Origin: Alphaproteobacteria bacterium
GTDB taxonomy: Bacteria; Pseudomonadota; Alphaproteobacteria; Micropepsales; Micropepsaceae
Length of the DNA: 64,000 nt
NCBI GenBank assembly: GCA_015654635.1
Contig: JAATGP010000072.1
Span: 34,024 to 98,023, forward strand
Direction of reading: 5' to 3'
A model generated the notes under the pieces. The model was not told where the DNA came from and made no database searches. It saw only the letters and a program-made list of their open reading frames with translations. The position numbers were made by a program, and so were the translations under genes. Shown here piece after piece: positions 51,408 through 61,269 of the stretch. The first letter of the stretch is position 1. Every line of letters begins with the position of its first letter.

Positions 51408-52165
51408 CGCAACACGGCGCGCGTATCGAGCTTCAACACAAAGTGCATCTCTTTGGGATAGTCGCCCGGTGGCAGCCCAATGGGCGATGATAGAAGCACG
51501 GCGTTGCGCGCGCCAATGGCGATGTCCCGGTAATAGGCGTCAGTTTTGGCGCGCGCCTGTTCGACAATCTCGGCTAGCGCAATGCTGCCATCGCGCTTCA
51601 TCGTCACCCGCAGCGCAATGTTGAGCGGCCTATCCTTCACTTTTGCGAGATCAACCGTCCAGCGCCGCAGCACCTGCGCCAAAACATAATCGCGGATGCT
51701 GTATGTGGCTGCGTCACCCTCCAGTCCGTTGCTAAAATCGGCAGTGGAAACGCCCTGCCCCGGGTCCAGCGTCACTTTGGTGTTGGGCTGTTTCAGCCTC
51801 GCCAGTGCCCGCAATTTGGCATCGAGCGCGTCTTCCGGCGGCGGCTTCTTGCCGGTCGGTGAAACGGCAGCCCGCACCGGGCTTGCCTCTTCTTGATGCC
51901 GCCCGGCTTTTTGCTGGGGCATCAGCGCATGTTGCGCCGCCGGGGGGGAGCGGGTCTCATCGCCCAGGCGGACCAAATCGACCGCCGCGAAGGGCTCCGG
52001 CGGCCGGATTGGCGTGACAACGCTGTGCTGCACCAATTCCAAAAGTACCCAGCACAGCAAAAGAGCGTGCAAAGCCAGCGACACCGCAACACCGATGCCA
52101 TTCTCTTTGGCATAGCGTCGACCGTTCAAGGCGGCGTCCAGGATGTGCTGTGCAAATGGGTTCAC
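51404..52165 (-). CDS. TonB/TolA-like C-terminal domain protein
   Basis: A 253-residue protein with one N-terminal membrane helix (about 24-45, GIGVAVSLALHALLLCWVLLEL), a long periplasmic spacer rich in Pro, Ala and Lys (50-140), and a C-terminal domain (about 155-250: YVLAQVLRRWTVDLAKVK, then ALRVTMKRDGSIALAEIVEQA) of the TonB/TolA type. This would span the periplasm and pass energy or contact outer-membrane proteins. No exbB, exbD or tolQR lies nearby, so the partner is unknown. It is divergent from the MFS gene. Confidence 0.75.
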   Translation of the reverse strand: MNPFAQHILDAALNGRRYAKENGIGVAVSLALHALLLCWVLLELVQHSVVTPIRPPEPFAAVDLVRLGDETRSPPAAQHALMPQQKAGRHQEEASPVRAAVSPTGKKPPPEDALDAKLRALARLKQPNTKVTLDPGQGVSTADFSNGLEGDAATYSIRDYVLAQVLRRWTVDLAKVKDRPLNIALRVTMKRDGSIALAEIVEQARAKTDAYYRDIAIGARNAVLLSSPIGLPPGDYPKEMHFVLKLDTRAVLR

Positions 52166-52246
52166 GGCGGCAGAATACAGGCTCGGTCACCAGCGGTGTC
52201 AAATGACAGGCTGGCCATAGTTGCTGCGAGCCGGTATGGAGGCGCC

Positions 52247-53422
52247 ATGCAGACGAGCCCCTCTCCTCAGAAAATACCCACCGTCGCCATGGCCGTCGCG
52301 GCGGGCTTTGGCGTGGCGAATCTTTATTACTGCCAGCCGCTGCTGGCGATGATCGAGCAGGCCTTTCCAGGCTCGCATCTCGCCCCTTTTATCCCCAGTG
52401 CCACCCAGCTCGGCTATGTTTTTGGGCTGATCCTATGTCTGCCCTTGGGCGATCTTGTCGACCGGCGTCGCCTGATCGTCATACAATTTGGTATACTCGC
52501 GGGGACGCTGGTCTTTGCCGCCATGGCCCCATCGGCGCTCGCCCTCTTGTTCGCCTCGCTCATGGTTGGCGCGGCGTGCAGCGTGGCACAGCAGATCGTG
52601 CCCTTTGCCGCGGCACTGGCCAGCGACAGCAACCGGGGCGCCGTCGTCGGCAAGGTGATGAGCGGCGTTCTCTGCGGCATCCTCTTGGGCCGGACGGTGG
52701 CCGGTTTCATCGCCACCTGGTTTGGTTGGCGCGCGACCTTCTGGGCTGCGGTACCCGCCATGCTGGCCGCCGGCGCCCTGATGGCGATGAGCTTGCCATC
52801 GCATCCAGCCGTGTCCCGGCTGGGCTATCGTGCGGCGGTCGCCTCGCTTGCCGATCTTTGGGAAGAAGAGCCAGTGTTGCGCCGCGCCGCGCTGACACAA
52901 GGCTGCCTGTTTGGTTCGTTTTCGGTGTTCTGGACGGTGTTGTCCTTGCGCCTCGCCGAACCGCTATTCCGTCTCGGTGCCGATGCGGCAGGGCTTTTTG
53001 CGCTTCTGGGCGTGGTGGGGATCATGGCCGCACCGGTCTCTGGCCATATTGCCGACAAGCGCGGTCCCAACCTTGTGGTACAACTCGGCGCGCTGGTGAC
53101 GCTGCTTTCCTGGCTCGCCTTCGGCCTGTGGAATTCCATCCTCGGTATGATCGTCGGGGTGACGGTGCTCGATTTTGGCGTGCAGGGCGCAATCGTCTCC
53201 AACCAGCACAAAATCTATGCCCTGCGGCCAGACGCGCGCAGCCGGATCAACACCATTTTCATGTCGGGCATATTCATCGGCGGCACTGTAGGCTCCGCCG
53301 GTGCCACGACCTTCTATCATCTGGCCGGCTGGATTCCAGTTTGCCTCTTCGGCGCCGCGATGGCGAGCTTGGCGCTGGTGTTGCAACTCACCGGGAAGCC
53401 CGAGCGCCGGTTCGGCGTTTGA
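52247..53422 (+). CDS. MFS transporter
   Basis: A 391-residue protein from the ATG at 52247, with GGAGG 4-8 bases upstream; the frame from 51893 is a shadow of the divergent gene. Twelve membrane helices are predicted. The A motif is at GDLVDRRRLIVI after helix 2, and HIADKRGPNLVV repeats it between helices 8 and 9. The N-terminal VANLYYCQPLLAMIEQAF is typical of a common proteobacterial subgroup near YnfM/inner-membrane efflux transporters. The substrate cannot be inferred. It is convergent with the SUF operon. Confidence 0.88.
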   Translation: MQTSPSPQKIPTVAMAVAAGFGVANLYYCQPLLAMIEQAFPGSHLAPFIPSATQLGYVFGLILCLPLGDLVDRRRLIVIQFGILAGTLVFAAMAPSALALLFASLMVGAACSVAQQIVPFAAALASDSNRGAVVGKVMSGVLCGILLGRTVAGFIATWFGWRATFWAAVPAMLAAGALMAMSLPSHPAVSRLGYRAAVASLADLWEEEPVLRRAALTQGCLFGSFSVFWTVLSLRLAEPLFRLGADAAGLFALLGVVGIMAAPVSGHIADKRGPNLVVQLGALVTLLSWLAFGLWNSILGMIVGVTVLDFGVQGAIVSNQHKIYALRPDARSRINTIFMSGIFIGGTVGSAGATTFYHLAGWIPVCLFGAAMASLALVLQLTGKPERRFGV

Positions 53423-53432
53423 GAGCGGCGCG

Positions 53433-53759
53433 CTATTTACGTTGGGGCGTTTGCGAAGCGACGGCTTCAGCTTTCCTTGCCCATATTGCGAGTTCCTCGG
53501 GCTCATCGTAGAGCCGGTCCGGAATGCGATAATAGGACATGACGATCTCGTCGCCCGCCGATTTACGATAGACGAAGGGCTGACAACCTTCCGCCTCATA
53601 GGCGCCGCGGGTCGCGGCATCCGTCTTCAGATAAAGCGCGTCTTCACCGGCAAAGCCGATCATCCTGTCGCCCGCGAATAGGCCTTGCATGCCGAACATG
53701 CGGCGGATGCGAACCGGGCCGAACTGCGCGAACAAATCGAGCAGATAGGCCGGATCCAT
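53433..53759 (-). CDS. TfoX N-terminal domain protein, last gene of the SUF operon
   Basis: A 108-residue protein from the ATG at 53759, just after the sufA stop (TGA-G-ATG). The whole protein is the TfoX N-terminal domain: LLDLFAQFGPVRIRRMFGMQGLFAGDRMIGFAGEDALYLKTD, then PFVYRKSAGDEIVMSYYRIP. TfoX/Sxy activates competence genes in Haemophilus, but stand-alone N-terminal domains in alphaproteobacteria have no known role. Coupling to sufA suggests a link to Fe-S assembly, or simply shared transcription. Confidence 0.82.
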   Translation of the reverse strand: MDPAYLLDLFAQFGPVRIRRMFGMQGLFAGDRMIGFAGEDALYLKTDAATRGAYEAEGCQPFVYRKSAGDEIVMSYYRIPDRLYDEPEELAIWARKAEAVASQTPQRK

Positions 53760-53760
53760 C

Positions 53761-54129
53761 TCAGTCGACCTTAGCGGGCGTGATCGACACGCTTTCACCG
53801 CAACCGCAGGCCGCCGTCTGATTGGGATTGTTGAAAACGAAGCGCGCGCCGAGCTTTTCGCGCACGAAATCGACTTCCATCCCGATCAGGAAAAGGATCG
53901 CCTTGGGGTCGATGAAAACCTTCACACCCTTGTCTTCCACCACCTCTTCAAGTGGGGCGACGCCTTCGGCGTAGTCCATCGTATAGCTCATACCGGCGCA
54001 GCCGCCATTCCTTACGCCGACGCGCACGCCTTCATATTTGCCTTCGCCGTTGGCCATGATCTCCCGGATGCGCTCGGCCGCGGCATCGGAGAGGCGAATG
54101 GCTTTGGGTCTTTCGCGTTTCGTGATCAT
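53761..54129 (-). CDS. sufA: Iron-sulfur cluster assembly accessory protein SufA/IscA
   Basis: A 122-residue A-type carrier. The three conserved cysteines are in NGGCAGMSYTMDY and, near the C-terminus, AACGCGES. It accepts clusters from SufBCD and hands them to apo-proteins. The ATG overlaps the sufT stop by one base, so translation is coupled. Length is slightly longer than the usual 107 due to an N-terminal MITKRERPK extension. Confidence 0.95.
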   Translation of the reverse strand: MITKRERPKAIRLSDAAAERIREIMANGEGKYEGVRVGVRNGGCAGMSYTMDYAEGVAPLEEVVEDKGVKVFIDPKAILFLIGMEVDFVREKLGARFVFNNPNQTAACGCGESVSITPAKVD

Positions 54130-54506
54130 CAGAACATATTCAACTCAAGACGGGCTTCTTCACTCATACGTTCGGGCGTCCAAGGCGGATCGAAGGTCAT
54201 GTTCACAGTCACCGTTCCAATCCCTTCGACTTTCTCCAGCGCCTCGCGCACCATATTCGGCATTTCGCCGGCCACCGGGCAGCCTGGCGCCGTCAGCGTC
54301 ATATCCACCTCGATGTCTTTGTTGTCGGCAACATCCACCCTGTAGATAAGACCGAGTTCATAAATATCGACCGGAATTTCCGGATCGTAGACCGTCTTCA
54401 GCGCCGCCACGAGGATAGCGGTCAGCGACTCCAGCTCCTGCGGCGGGAGGGCGGAGCCGGTTACATCCACTTGGCGAAACTGGGTGCTGTCCAAGGTATC
54501 GCTCAT
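54129..54506 (-). CDS. sufT: SUF system DUF59 protein (SufT-like)
   Basis: A 125-residue protein from the ATG at 54506, within the sufU stop overlap. The DUF59/MIP18 core is ALKTVYDPEIPVDIYELGLIYRV, then MTLTAPGCPVAGEMPN with the conserved Cys, and VNMTFDPPWTPERMSEEARLELNMF. Members help mature Fe-S proteins late in the pathway. This gene is nearly always found in the sufBCDS operon of alphaproteobacteria, as here between sufU and sufA. Confidence 0.93.
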   Translation of the reverse strand: MSDTLDSTQFRQVDVTGSALPPQELESLTAILVAALKTVYDPEIPVDIYELGLIYRVDVADNKDIEVDMTLTAPGCPVAGEMPNMVREALEKVEGIGTVTVNMTFDPPWTPERMSEEARLELNMF

Positions 54507-54964
54507 TCCGATTTGGCGGGCTCGCCCGCCTCCAAAGCCGACTTCATCGTATGCCAAGCCAGCGTCGCACATTTGACGCGCATGGGAAAAGCCGAGACAC
54601 CTGCCATGACATTAAGCCGGTCCATATCGTCTTCCGGCAGATGTGCAGCCTCTTCACCCTTCACCAGATCAAGAAAACCGCCCATCAAGGTATCGGCTTC
54701 CGCAACGGTACGGCCCATAACCATGTCGGTCATCAGCGAGGCCGAGGCTTGGCTGATGGCACAACCGCGGCCTTCAAACCGTATGTCCGCGATATGGTTT
54801 TCGGCGTCTACGATCAAATGGACTTTGACGCGATCGCCGCAAAGCGGGTTATGGCCCTCGCCATTATGGGTGGCGTGCTCCAGTGGCCCGAAATGACGCG
54901 GGTGCCGCGAGTGATCGAGGATCACTTCCTGGTAAAGTTCACGCAGAGACTCGTCCATCACCAT
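54503..54964 (-). CDS. sufU: SUF-type scaffold/sulfur-transfer protein (SufU/NifU-N like)
   Basis: A 153-residue protein of the U-type family. Cysteines: NPLCGDRVKV, GRGCAISQASASLM and KCATLAWHTM, with the Asp in CGD. It accepts sulfur from SufS or acts as scaffold. The ATG at 54964 follows the sufS stop by one base; a second ATG at 54958 is equally possible. Four-base overlap with sufT. Confidence 0.92.
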   Translation of the reverse strand: MVMDESLRELYQEVILDHSRHPRHFGPLEHATHNGEGHNPLCGDRVKVHLIVDAENHIADIRFEGRGCAISQASASLMTDMVMGRTVAEADTLMGGFLDLVKGEEAAHLPEDDMDRLNVMAGVSAFPMRVKCATLAWHTMKSALEAGEPAKSE

Positions 54965-54965
54965 C

Positions 54966-56180
54966 TCATGTAAGAATTTTGCGCGCTTTTTCTAGCCCTG
55001 CAATCAGGGAATCTACGTCGTCGCGGGTCGAATACAGCCCGAAAGAAGCTCTGGTTGTAGAGGCCAGGCCAAAGCGGTCCATCAGCACTTGAGCGCAGTG
55101 GTGACCGGCCCGGCAAGCCACACCTTCGTGATCCAAAATTGTCGCAAGGTCATGGGCGTGCATGCCTTCGGCCTCGAACGACAGAATGGCGCCTTTACCT
55201 TCCGCCTCGCCGATAACGCGCAGCCAATTGAACTGCCGCACGGCATCACGGGCATAGGCGTAGACCGCGTTTTCGTGTTCCTTGATTGCCGCCCGGCCAA
55301 GTCCGGTGAGATAATCGAGCGCTGCCGCAAAGCCGACCGCTTCGATGATCGGAGGAGTCCCGGCTTCAAAACGCGCCGGCGGCTCGGCATAGCTAACGTG
55401 ATCTTCGGTCACTTCGGCAATCATCTCGCCGCCGCCGTTGAAGGGGCGCATCGACTTCAGATGCGCCCGCTTGGCATAAAGCGCCCCGATGCCAGTGGGG
55501 CCATAAAGTTTGTGACTGGCGATGGCGTAGAAATCGACGTCGAGATCCTGCACATCGACAATCTCATGCACCGCACCCTGGCAACCATCCACCACCACCG
55601 GCACGCCCTTGGCATGGGCGATAGCAACGATGTCCTTGATAGGATTGATAGTGCCGAGCACGTTCGACATATGGGTCACGGCCACAAGCTTAGTTTTCGG
55701 CGTGATCGCAGCCCCAAAGGCGGCAGCGTTGATCGAGCCGTCTTCGCGCACATCCACCCATTTCAGCTTGGCGCCTTGGCGCTCGCGCAGGAAATGCCAG
55801 GGCACGATATTGGAATGGTGCTCCATCTTGGTGAGCACGATCTCATCGCCCGCGCTGATCCGCGGTGCCAGATAGGAATAGGAGACCAGATTGAGCCCCT
55901 CAGTGCCGCCATGGGTGAGGATAATCTCATCCATATGTTTGGCATTAAGGAATTTGGCAACGGTACCACGGGCCTTTTCATAGGCCTCGGTCGATTCCGC
56001 CGCGAGCTTGTGCACACCGCGATGCACATTCGAATAGGAGCTGGAGGCAAAATTCGTCATCGCCTCCAGCACCTGCTTTGGCTTCTGGGCCGAGGCGGCG
56101 CTATCGAGATAGGCGAGCTTCTTGCCATTGATCGGACGTGACAGGATGGGAAAATCATGCAGCGGCGGGGTGAAACTCAT
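54966..56180 (-). CDS. sufS: Cysteine desulfurase SufS
   Basis: A 404-residue PLP enzyme, group II. The PLP lysine is in AIASHKLYGPTGIGALY, and the catalytic cysteine loop is CRAGHHCAQVLM. Typical starts are LDSAASAQKPKQVLEAM and ILTHGGTEGLNLVSYSY. It supplies persulfide sulfur from cysteine to the SUF complex, with SufU as acceptor. The start overlaps the sufD stop by 4 bases. Complete. Confidence 0.97.
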   Translation of the reverse strand: MSFTPPLHDFPILSRPINGKKLAYLDSAASAQKPKQVLEAMTNFASSSYSNVHRGVHKLAAESTEAYEKARGTVAKFLNAKHMDEIILTHGGTEGLNLVSYSYLAPRISAGDEIVLTKMEHHSNIVPWHFLRERQGAKLKWVDVREDGSINAAAFGAAITPKTKLVAVTHMSNVLGTINPIKDIVAIAHAKGVPVVVDGCQGAVHEIVDVQDLDVDFYAIASHKLYGPTGIGALYAKRAHLKSMRPFNGGGEMIAEVTEDHVSYAEPPARFEAGTPPIIEAVGFAAALDYLTGLGRAAIKEHENAVYAYARDAVRQFNWLRVIGEAEGKGAILSFEAEGMHAHDLATILDHEGVACRAGHHCAQVLMDRFGLASTTRASFGLYSTRDDVDSLIAGLEKARKILT

Positions 56181-57316
56181 TTCGCAGACTCCATGGCACG
56201 CGGCAGCGCGGCCTCCACCTCATGCCAAACCGCAGCGCGCAGGTCCTCATCCAGGATGGTCTCCACGGCTTCCTGCAGGAAGGCATTGATCAGAATCCGG
56301 CGGGCTTCTTTCTCTGGAATGCCGCGCGAGCGCAGATAAAATAACGATTCGGGATCAAGATCCCCGGCCGTAGCGCCATGGGCACATTTGACGTCATCGG
56401 CAAAGATGATGAGTTCCGGCTTCAGATCGGCTTCCGCCCGCTCGCTCATAAGAAGCGCCCGGGCCGTCTGACGGCTGTCGGAGCCATTGGCGCCTTCACG
56501 CACGGTGATCTTGCCCTGATAGACGGCGCGTGATTTACCGCCTGCTACATGCTTGAAGAGCTGGGTCGAAAGCGTTTTGCCCGCCGCATGCTCAATATGC
56601 GAAGTGACATCGGCATGGCCGTCGTGGCCGAGCACGGTGACGCCCGAAAGATGGGCCTCGGCACCTTCACCGCCCAAGGTGATATGCAATTCGGTGCGTG
56701 ACAGGCGGGCGCCGAAATTGGCGAAATGGGCACGATATTGCGCCCGCGCCGAAACCGCCACGGCGATGTGTTCGACAACAAAGGATTTGGGCGTGAAGGG
56801 CGCGAAACGAATATGCGTCAACGCCGCGCCTTCGCTAAGGGCGACATCCACCCCGACATTGCGCAACAGCCCTACATCACTGCCATGCGGCTCAAAAATC
56901 GTGGCGCTGGCGCCCTCTTCCACAACCACCAGCCAGCGCAAATTACCCCCGCCCGCAATTTCAAGCCGAATGGGCTCCGCGATGGTCGTTCCGGCAGGCA
57001 CGCGCAGCGCCACGCCGCCATCGGAAAACGCCAGCGAGGCCTCTTCCATGGTCGGGCGGTTGCCGATGGTACCGTAAGCCTTCAGCACCCATGCGGGTGC
57101 GTTGGGCGCGGCCAGATCGAACTGTTCCACGCCCTCGGGCAACGCAGGGATGCTCCAATGCGCGGTACCGGCTTGCGCCACCTGCCCTGCATCCAGAACG
57201 GCGCGCAGATCGCTATAGCGCCAATGCTCGAAACGGCGATGGGGCATGCCGCGAACGCGGAAACTTTCCAAAGCCTCCGCCCGGCGCGCCTCGCGATGGC
57301 TGTGTGCCGTGCTCAT
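56177..57316 (-). CDS. sufD: Fe-S cluster assembly protein SufD
   Basis: A 379-residue SufBD-family protein: RFEHWRYSDLRAVLD at the N-terminus, beta-helix core, and the C-terminal ECAHGATAGDLDPESLFYLRSRGIPEKEARRILINAFL. It has only about 20-25 percent likeness to SufB, as usual, and lacks the N-terminal SufB extension. It forms the SufBC2D scaffold. The start overlaps sufC stop by 4 bases. Confidence 0.96.
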   Translation of the reverse strand: MSTAHSHREARRAEALESFRVRGMPHRRFEHWRYSDLRAVLDAGQVAQAGTAHWSIPALPEGVEQFDLAAPNAPAWVLKAYGTIGNRPTMEEASLAFSDGGVALRVPAGTTIAEPIRLEIAGGGNLRWLVVVEEGASATIFEPHGSDVGLLRNVGVDVALSEGAALTHIRFAPFTPKSFVVEHIAVAVSARAQYRAHFANFGARLSRTELHITLGGEGAEAHLSGVTVLGHDGHADVTSHIEHAAGKTLSTQLFKHVAGGKSRAVYQGKITVREGANGSDSRQTARALLMSERAEADLKPELIIFADDVKCAHGATAGDLDPESLFYLRSRGIPEKEARRILINAFLQEAVETILDEDLRAAVWHEVEAALPRAMESAK

Positions 57317-58062
57317 GCTGGCACCTTGCCGAGATCGCCATAACCCGTCGCCTCAAGCTCGTGGGCAAGTTCTTTGCCGCCTTCGGCCACCATGCGGCCG
57401 TTGGCCAGCACGTGAATGCGGTCTGGCACGATGTAATCGAGCAGGCGCTGATAATGGGTGATGACCAGCATCGAACGCTCCGGGCTGCGCAGCGCATTGA
57501 CGCCCTCGGCCACCAGTTTCAAGGCATCGATGTCGAGGCCGGAATCGGTTTCGTCCAGCACCGCGAGCTTGGGCTCGAACAGGCTCATCTGCAGGATCTC
57601 GAGGCGTTTTTTTTCACCACCGGAAAAGCCGACATTGAGTGCCCGCTTCAGCATCTCCTCGTTGACTTGCAGAACCCTCGCCTTGGCGCGCACCAGTTTC
57701 AGGATGGAGATGGCGTCATATTCGCTTTCGCCGCGCGCCCGCCGTTGGGCGTTCAGCGCGGTCTTCAAGAAATTCATCGTAGTGACGCCGGGAATTTCCA
57801 CCGGATACTGCATGGCGAGAAAAATACGCTTCGCCGCGCGTTCTTCGGTCTTCAGCGCCAAGAGGTCTTCGCCGTTATAGGTGATGGAGCCAGCCGTCAC
57901 CGTATAGCCCTCGCGCCCCGCCAGCACATAGCTGAGCGTCGATTTGCCGGAACCATTCGGCCCCATGATGGCGTGAACCTTGCCGGTCTCGATCGTCAGG
58001 GTGAGCCCTTTCAGGATTTCCTTATCCCCAACATTGGCGTGCAGATTTTTGATCTCGAGCAT
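57313..58062 (-). CDS. sufC: Fe-S cluster assembly ATPase SufC
   Basis: A 249-residue ABC ATPase from the ATG at 58062, which overlaps the sufB stop by one base. Walker A is GPNGSGKSTLSYVLAG near 35-48, the signature is FSGGEKKRLEILQM, Walker B is LAVLDETDSGLDIDAL, and the H-loop is LVITHYQRLLDYI. It powers structural changes of SufBD. It has all motifs; the long frame to 58338 is a shadow. Confidence 0.97.
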   Translation of the reverse strand: MLEIKNLHANVGDKEILKGLTLTIETGKVHAIMGPNGSGKSTLSYVLAGREGYTVTAGSITYNGEDLLALKTEERAAKRIFLAMQYPVEIPGVTTMNFLKTALNAQRRARGESEYDAISILKLVRAKARVLQVNEEMLKRALNVGFSGGEKKRLEILQMSLFEPKLAVLDETDSGLDIDALKLVAEGVNALRSPERSMLVITHYQRLLDYIVPDRIHVLANGRMVAEGGKELAHELEATGYGDLGKVPA

Positions 58063-59513
58063 CACCCGACGCTCCCTTCTAAGCTGATGCCGACAAGCTT
58101 CTGGGCTTCGACGGCGAATTCCATGGGCAGTTGCTGCAACACTTCCTTGCAGAAACCGTTGACGATGAGGGCGACCGCTTCTTCCGCAGTCAGACCCCGT
58201 TGCAGACAATAGAACAATTGGTCTTCGGCGATTTTCGAGGTCGTCGCTTCGTGCTCCAGCCGCGCCGTGGGATTGCGGCTTTCGATATAGGGCACCGTAT
58301 GAGCGCCACATTGCGAGCCAATCAGCAAACTGTCGCATTGCGTATAATTGCGGGCATTGGCCGCTTTGGCGTGCACACTGACGAGGCCGCGATAGGTGTT
58401 CTGCGCCTTACCCGCGCTGATGCCCTTGGAGATAATCCGCGAGCGCGTGTTCTTGCCCAGATGGATCATCTTGGTGCCGGTATCGGCTTGCTGATAATTG
58501 TTGGTGATGGCGATGGAGTAAAACTCGCCCACACTGTCGTCGCCGCGCAGGATGCAGCTGGGATATTTCCAGGTGATCGCCGAACCGGTCTCGACCTGTG
58601 TCCAGGAAATTTTGGAACGGGCGCCGCGGCAATCGCCGCGCTTGGTGACGAAATTGTAGATGCCACCCTTGCCGTTCTCATCGCCCGGATACCAGTTTTG
58701 CACGGTCGAGTATTTGATCTCAGCACCTTCCAAAGCCACCAGCTCCACCACCGCGGCATGCAATTGGTTCTCGTCGCGCATCGGCGCTGTGCAGCCTTCG
58801 AGATAGGAAACGTAAGAGCCTTCGTCTGCCACGATCAGCGTGCGCTCGAACTGCCCCGTCTGGCTCGCATTGATGCGGAAATAGGTGGATAGCTCCATCG
58901 GGCAGCGCACGCCCTTGGGCACGTAAACAAAGGTGCCATCGGAAAAAACCGCCGAATTCAGCGTAGCGAAGAAATTGTCCGTCACCGGAACGACCGTGCC
59001 GAGATATTTGCGCACCAGATCGGAATAGTCGCGGATCGCTTCCGACATCGGGCAGAAGATCACCCCCGCCTCGTTCAGCTTGCCTTTGAAGGTGGTGGCA
59101 ACTGACACGGAATCGAACACCGCATCCACCGCCACGCCCGCGAGCATCTTCTGCTCGGAAAGCGGAATGCCGAGCTTCTTATAGGTCTCTAAAAGCTTGG
59201 GATCGACCTCATCGAGATCCTTATACTTCTCGGTACTCTTGGGGGCCGCGTAGTAATAGGCATCCTGATAATCGATTTTGTTGTAGCGCAGCCGCGCCCA
59301 GTTGGGCTCGGTCATCTCCCCCCAGCGCCGGAAGGCGGCCAACCGCCATTCGAGCATCCATTCGGGCTCGTCTTTCTTGGCGGAGATGAAACGCACAATA
59401 TCGGCGTTAAGCCCCTTGGGGGCTTTGTCCATCTCAATGTCGGTGACGAAGCCGTATTTGTACTTCTCACCCAGAGCGGCAACTTGGTCTTTGGTATCGG
59501 TATCCGCAGACAT
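58062..59513 (-). CDS. sufB: Fe-S cluster assembly protein SufB
   Basis: A 483-residue scaffold from the ATG at 59513, with GAGGG upstream; the longer frame to 59666 is a shadow of the desulfurase gene. It has [19 protein letters not shown], the YYAAPKS segment, [33 protein letters not shown] and [19 protein letters not shown]. It builds the cluster with SufC and SufD. The gene follows an unusual upstream IscS-like desulfurase by 7 bases. Confidence 0.97.
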   Translation of the reverse strand: MSADTDTKDQVAALGEKYKYGFVTDIEMDKAPKGLNADIVRFISAKKDEPEWMLEWRLAAFRRWGEMTEPNWARLRYNKIDYQDAYYYAAPKSTEKYKDLDEVDPKLLETYKKLGIPLSEQKMLAGVAVDAVFDSVSVATTFKGKLNEAGVIFCPMSEAIRDYSDLVRKYLGTVVPVTDNFFATLNSAVFSDGTFVYVPKGVRCPMELSTYFRINASQTGQFERTLIVADEGSYVSYLEGCTAPMRDENQLHAAVVELVALEGAEIKYSTVQNWYPGDENGKGGIYNFVTKRGDCRGARSKISWTQVETGSAITWKYPSCILRGDDSVGEFYSIAITNNYQQADTGTKMIHLGKNTRSRIISKGISAGKAQNTYRGLVSVHAKAANARNYTQCDSLLIGSQCGAHTVPYIESRNPTARLEHEATTSKIAEDQLFYCLQRGLTAEEAVALIVNGFCKEVLQQLPMEFAVEAQKLVGISLEGSVG

Positions 59514-59520
59514 CAGGCCC

Positions 59521-60657
59521 TCACGCGGCCACGCGCTTGCGCGCGACCAATTTTGAAATCGAATCCAAGGCGGCCTCGACGTCCGCAGCGGTGGAGTTCC
59601 AACCGAAGCTCGCGCGCAAAGCTGCACCCGCAGCGGCATCATCAACGCCCATAGCGGCAAGCACATGCGACCGTTTGACCTTGCCGGACGAACATGCCGC
59701 CCCGGAGCTTAACATCACTCCGTCGAGGTCCAAGGCCATCAGAGCTGTTTCTGCCCCGATTCCCGGTAAAGAAAAGTTGGAAGTGTTTGTAACTCTGTCA
59801 GACTTAGCACCAAAGATGATGACCTCATGGGCAATCTGCTGCAAACCGGCTTCAAACCGGTCACGCAGCACCGCTGTGCCGGGCTGGCAACTCTCCGCCG
59901 CCGCCCCAAAGCCTGCGATTCCGGGCGTATTCTCGGTTCCGGCCCGCGCACCCCGTTCCTGCCCGCCGCCCAGGATCAGTGGCGCATAGGGCGCCCCGCT
60001 TTTAATGACCAACGCGCCCACCCCTTGTGGGCCGCCGATCTTATGCGCGGAAAGGGTAAGATAATCGGCTTTCGGCATCGCCATCTTGCCTGCCGCCTGG
60101 ACCCCATCGACCATCAGCAAGGCCCCGGCGTCCTCAACCAGCTTGGCGGCTTGCGCCACCGGCTGAATCACCCCGGTCTCATTGTTGGCCGCCATCAGCA
60201 CGACCAGCGCCCGCCCCTTGCCTTCGCGGAGGCTCTCGGCCAGCGCCTCCATATCGGCAACGCCATTGCTCCGCACCGGGATGGTTTCGAGCCGCAGCCC
60301 TGCAAAACGCTCTGTCACAGCAGCGGCGTTGGCCAGCACCGAGGAATGTTCGATCGCCGAGACGAACAACCGTGTAATGCGCTGCTCGCCCTTCTGCCTG
60401 CCTTCAAGAGCACCTGCGACTGCACCCCAAAGCGCCAGCGCATTAGCCTCGGTCCCACCGCTGGTAAAGACCACATCTTGCGGCGGCACATCCGCCAGCA
60501 TCGCCACCTTGGCTCTGGCGTCTTCGATCAGTGCGCGCGCGGCGCGGCCGCCAGCGTGGATCGAGGAAGCATTGCCGAGCGTGGCAAAGGCCCGCTCGAC
60601 CGCGGTCCTGGCTCCATCGCGCAATGGCGAAGTCGCATTGTGATCCAGATAGCTCAT
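59521..60657 (-). CDS. Cysteine desulfurase, IscS/NifS type
   Basis: A 378-residue PLP enzyme, group I, from the ATG at 60657 ([12 protein letters not shown]); the longer frame runs through the iscR gene. The PLP lysine is in [15 protein letters not shown], and the catalytic cysteine loop [17 protein letters not shown] is long as in IscS. It is a second desulfurase in the same operon as SufS, 7 bases before sufB and 22 bases after iscR. Double desulfurases at this position are common in alphaproteobacteria. Confidence 0.93.
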   Translation of the reverse strand: MSYLDHNATSPLRDGARTAVERAFATLGNASSIHAGGRAARALIEDARAKVAMLADVPPQDVVFTSGGTEANALALWGAVAGALEGRQKGEQRITRLFVSAIEHSSVLANAAAVTERFAGLRLETIPVRSNGVADMEALAESLREGKGRALVVLMAANNETGVIQPVAQAAKLVEDAGALLMVDGVQAAGKMAMPKADYLTLSAHKIGGPQGVGALVIKSGAPYAPLILGGGQERGARAGTENTPGIAGFGAAAESCQPGTAVLRDRFEAGLQQIAHEVIIFGAKSDRVTNTSNFSLPGIGAETALMALDLDGVMLSSGAACSSGKVKRSHVLAAMGVDDAAAGAALRASFGWNSTAADVEAALDSISKLVARKRVAA

Positions 60658-60679
60658 GACCTGCAAAACCGCGAAGCGC

Positions 60680-61156
60680 CTATGCCGCGGCGCGATCGCT
60701 GTCACCTTCGCCTGGTTGTATATCGCGCTGCGCCCGGCCCAGAACCTTCTTTTCCACCACATCGGCGAGCGATACCGAGGACAGGAACACATGGATCTGG
60801 CGCCCAAGCTCTTCCCAAAGATCATGGGTGATGCAACGTGCCCCCTGCGTGGCACAGCCCTTGGCGCAGCCGGGTTTGCAGCGTGTGGCCGTGATCGGCT
60901 CATCTACCGCGATAATGATATCGGCGACCCGTACCTCTTCGCTCGGCCGGGAGAGGCGATAACCACCGCCCGGACCGCGCACCGAGCTGACCAGCCCGCC
61001 GCGCCGGAGTTTGGCGAAGAGTTGTTCGAGATAGGACAGCGAAATTTCCTGCCGCTCAGCGATGTCCGCCAGCGAAACCGGACGCGAGCCCGCCTCGTGC
61101 GAGGCCAGATCCGCCATCGCCATAACCGCATATCGACCTTTTGTGCTAAGCCTCAT
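60680..61156 (-). CDS. iscR: Rrf2 family Fe-S cluster regulator IscR
   Basis: A 158-residue winged-helix regulator. HTH: VSLADIAERQEISLSYLEQLFAKLRRGGLVSSVRGPGGGYRLSR. The cluster-binding cysteines are CKPGCAKGCATQGARC, spaced like IscR. It senses Fe-S status and represses its own operon when the cluster is present. It heads the minus-strand run iscR-desulfurase-sufBCDS-sufU-sufT-sufA-tfoX. The C-terminal 25 residues (RAQRDIQPGEGDSDRAAA) extend past the family core. Confidence 0.93.
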   Translation of the reverse strand: MRLSTKGRYAVMAMADLASHEAGSRPVSLADIAERQEISLSYLEQLFAKLRRGGLVSSVRGPGGGYRLSRPSEEVRVADIIIAVDEPITATRCKPGCAKGCATQGARCITHDLWEELGRQIHVFLSSVSLADVVEKKVLGRAQRDIQPGEGDSDRAAA

Positions 61157-61269
61157 CGTCCTACTCCAAACTGCCGCGCATACGTACGGCGCGCTGCTTT
61201 TCCTTGCGCAATGGGGGGCCGCTTGGTGTATGAACAGCGGACAACCGCGTCGCGTACTTTCCAGAAAGT

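Noticed and set aside
54551..54973. Plus-strand frame over sufU
   Set aside because: Antisense to sufU, which has conserved cysteines and operon overlaps.
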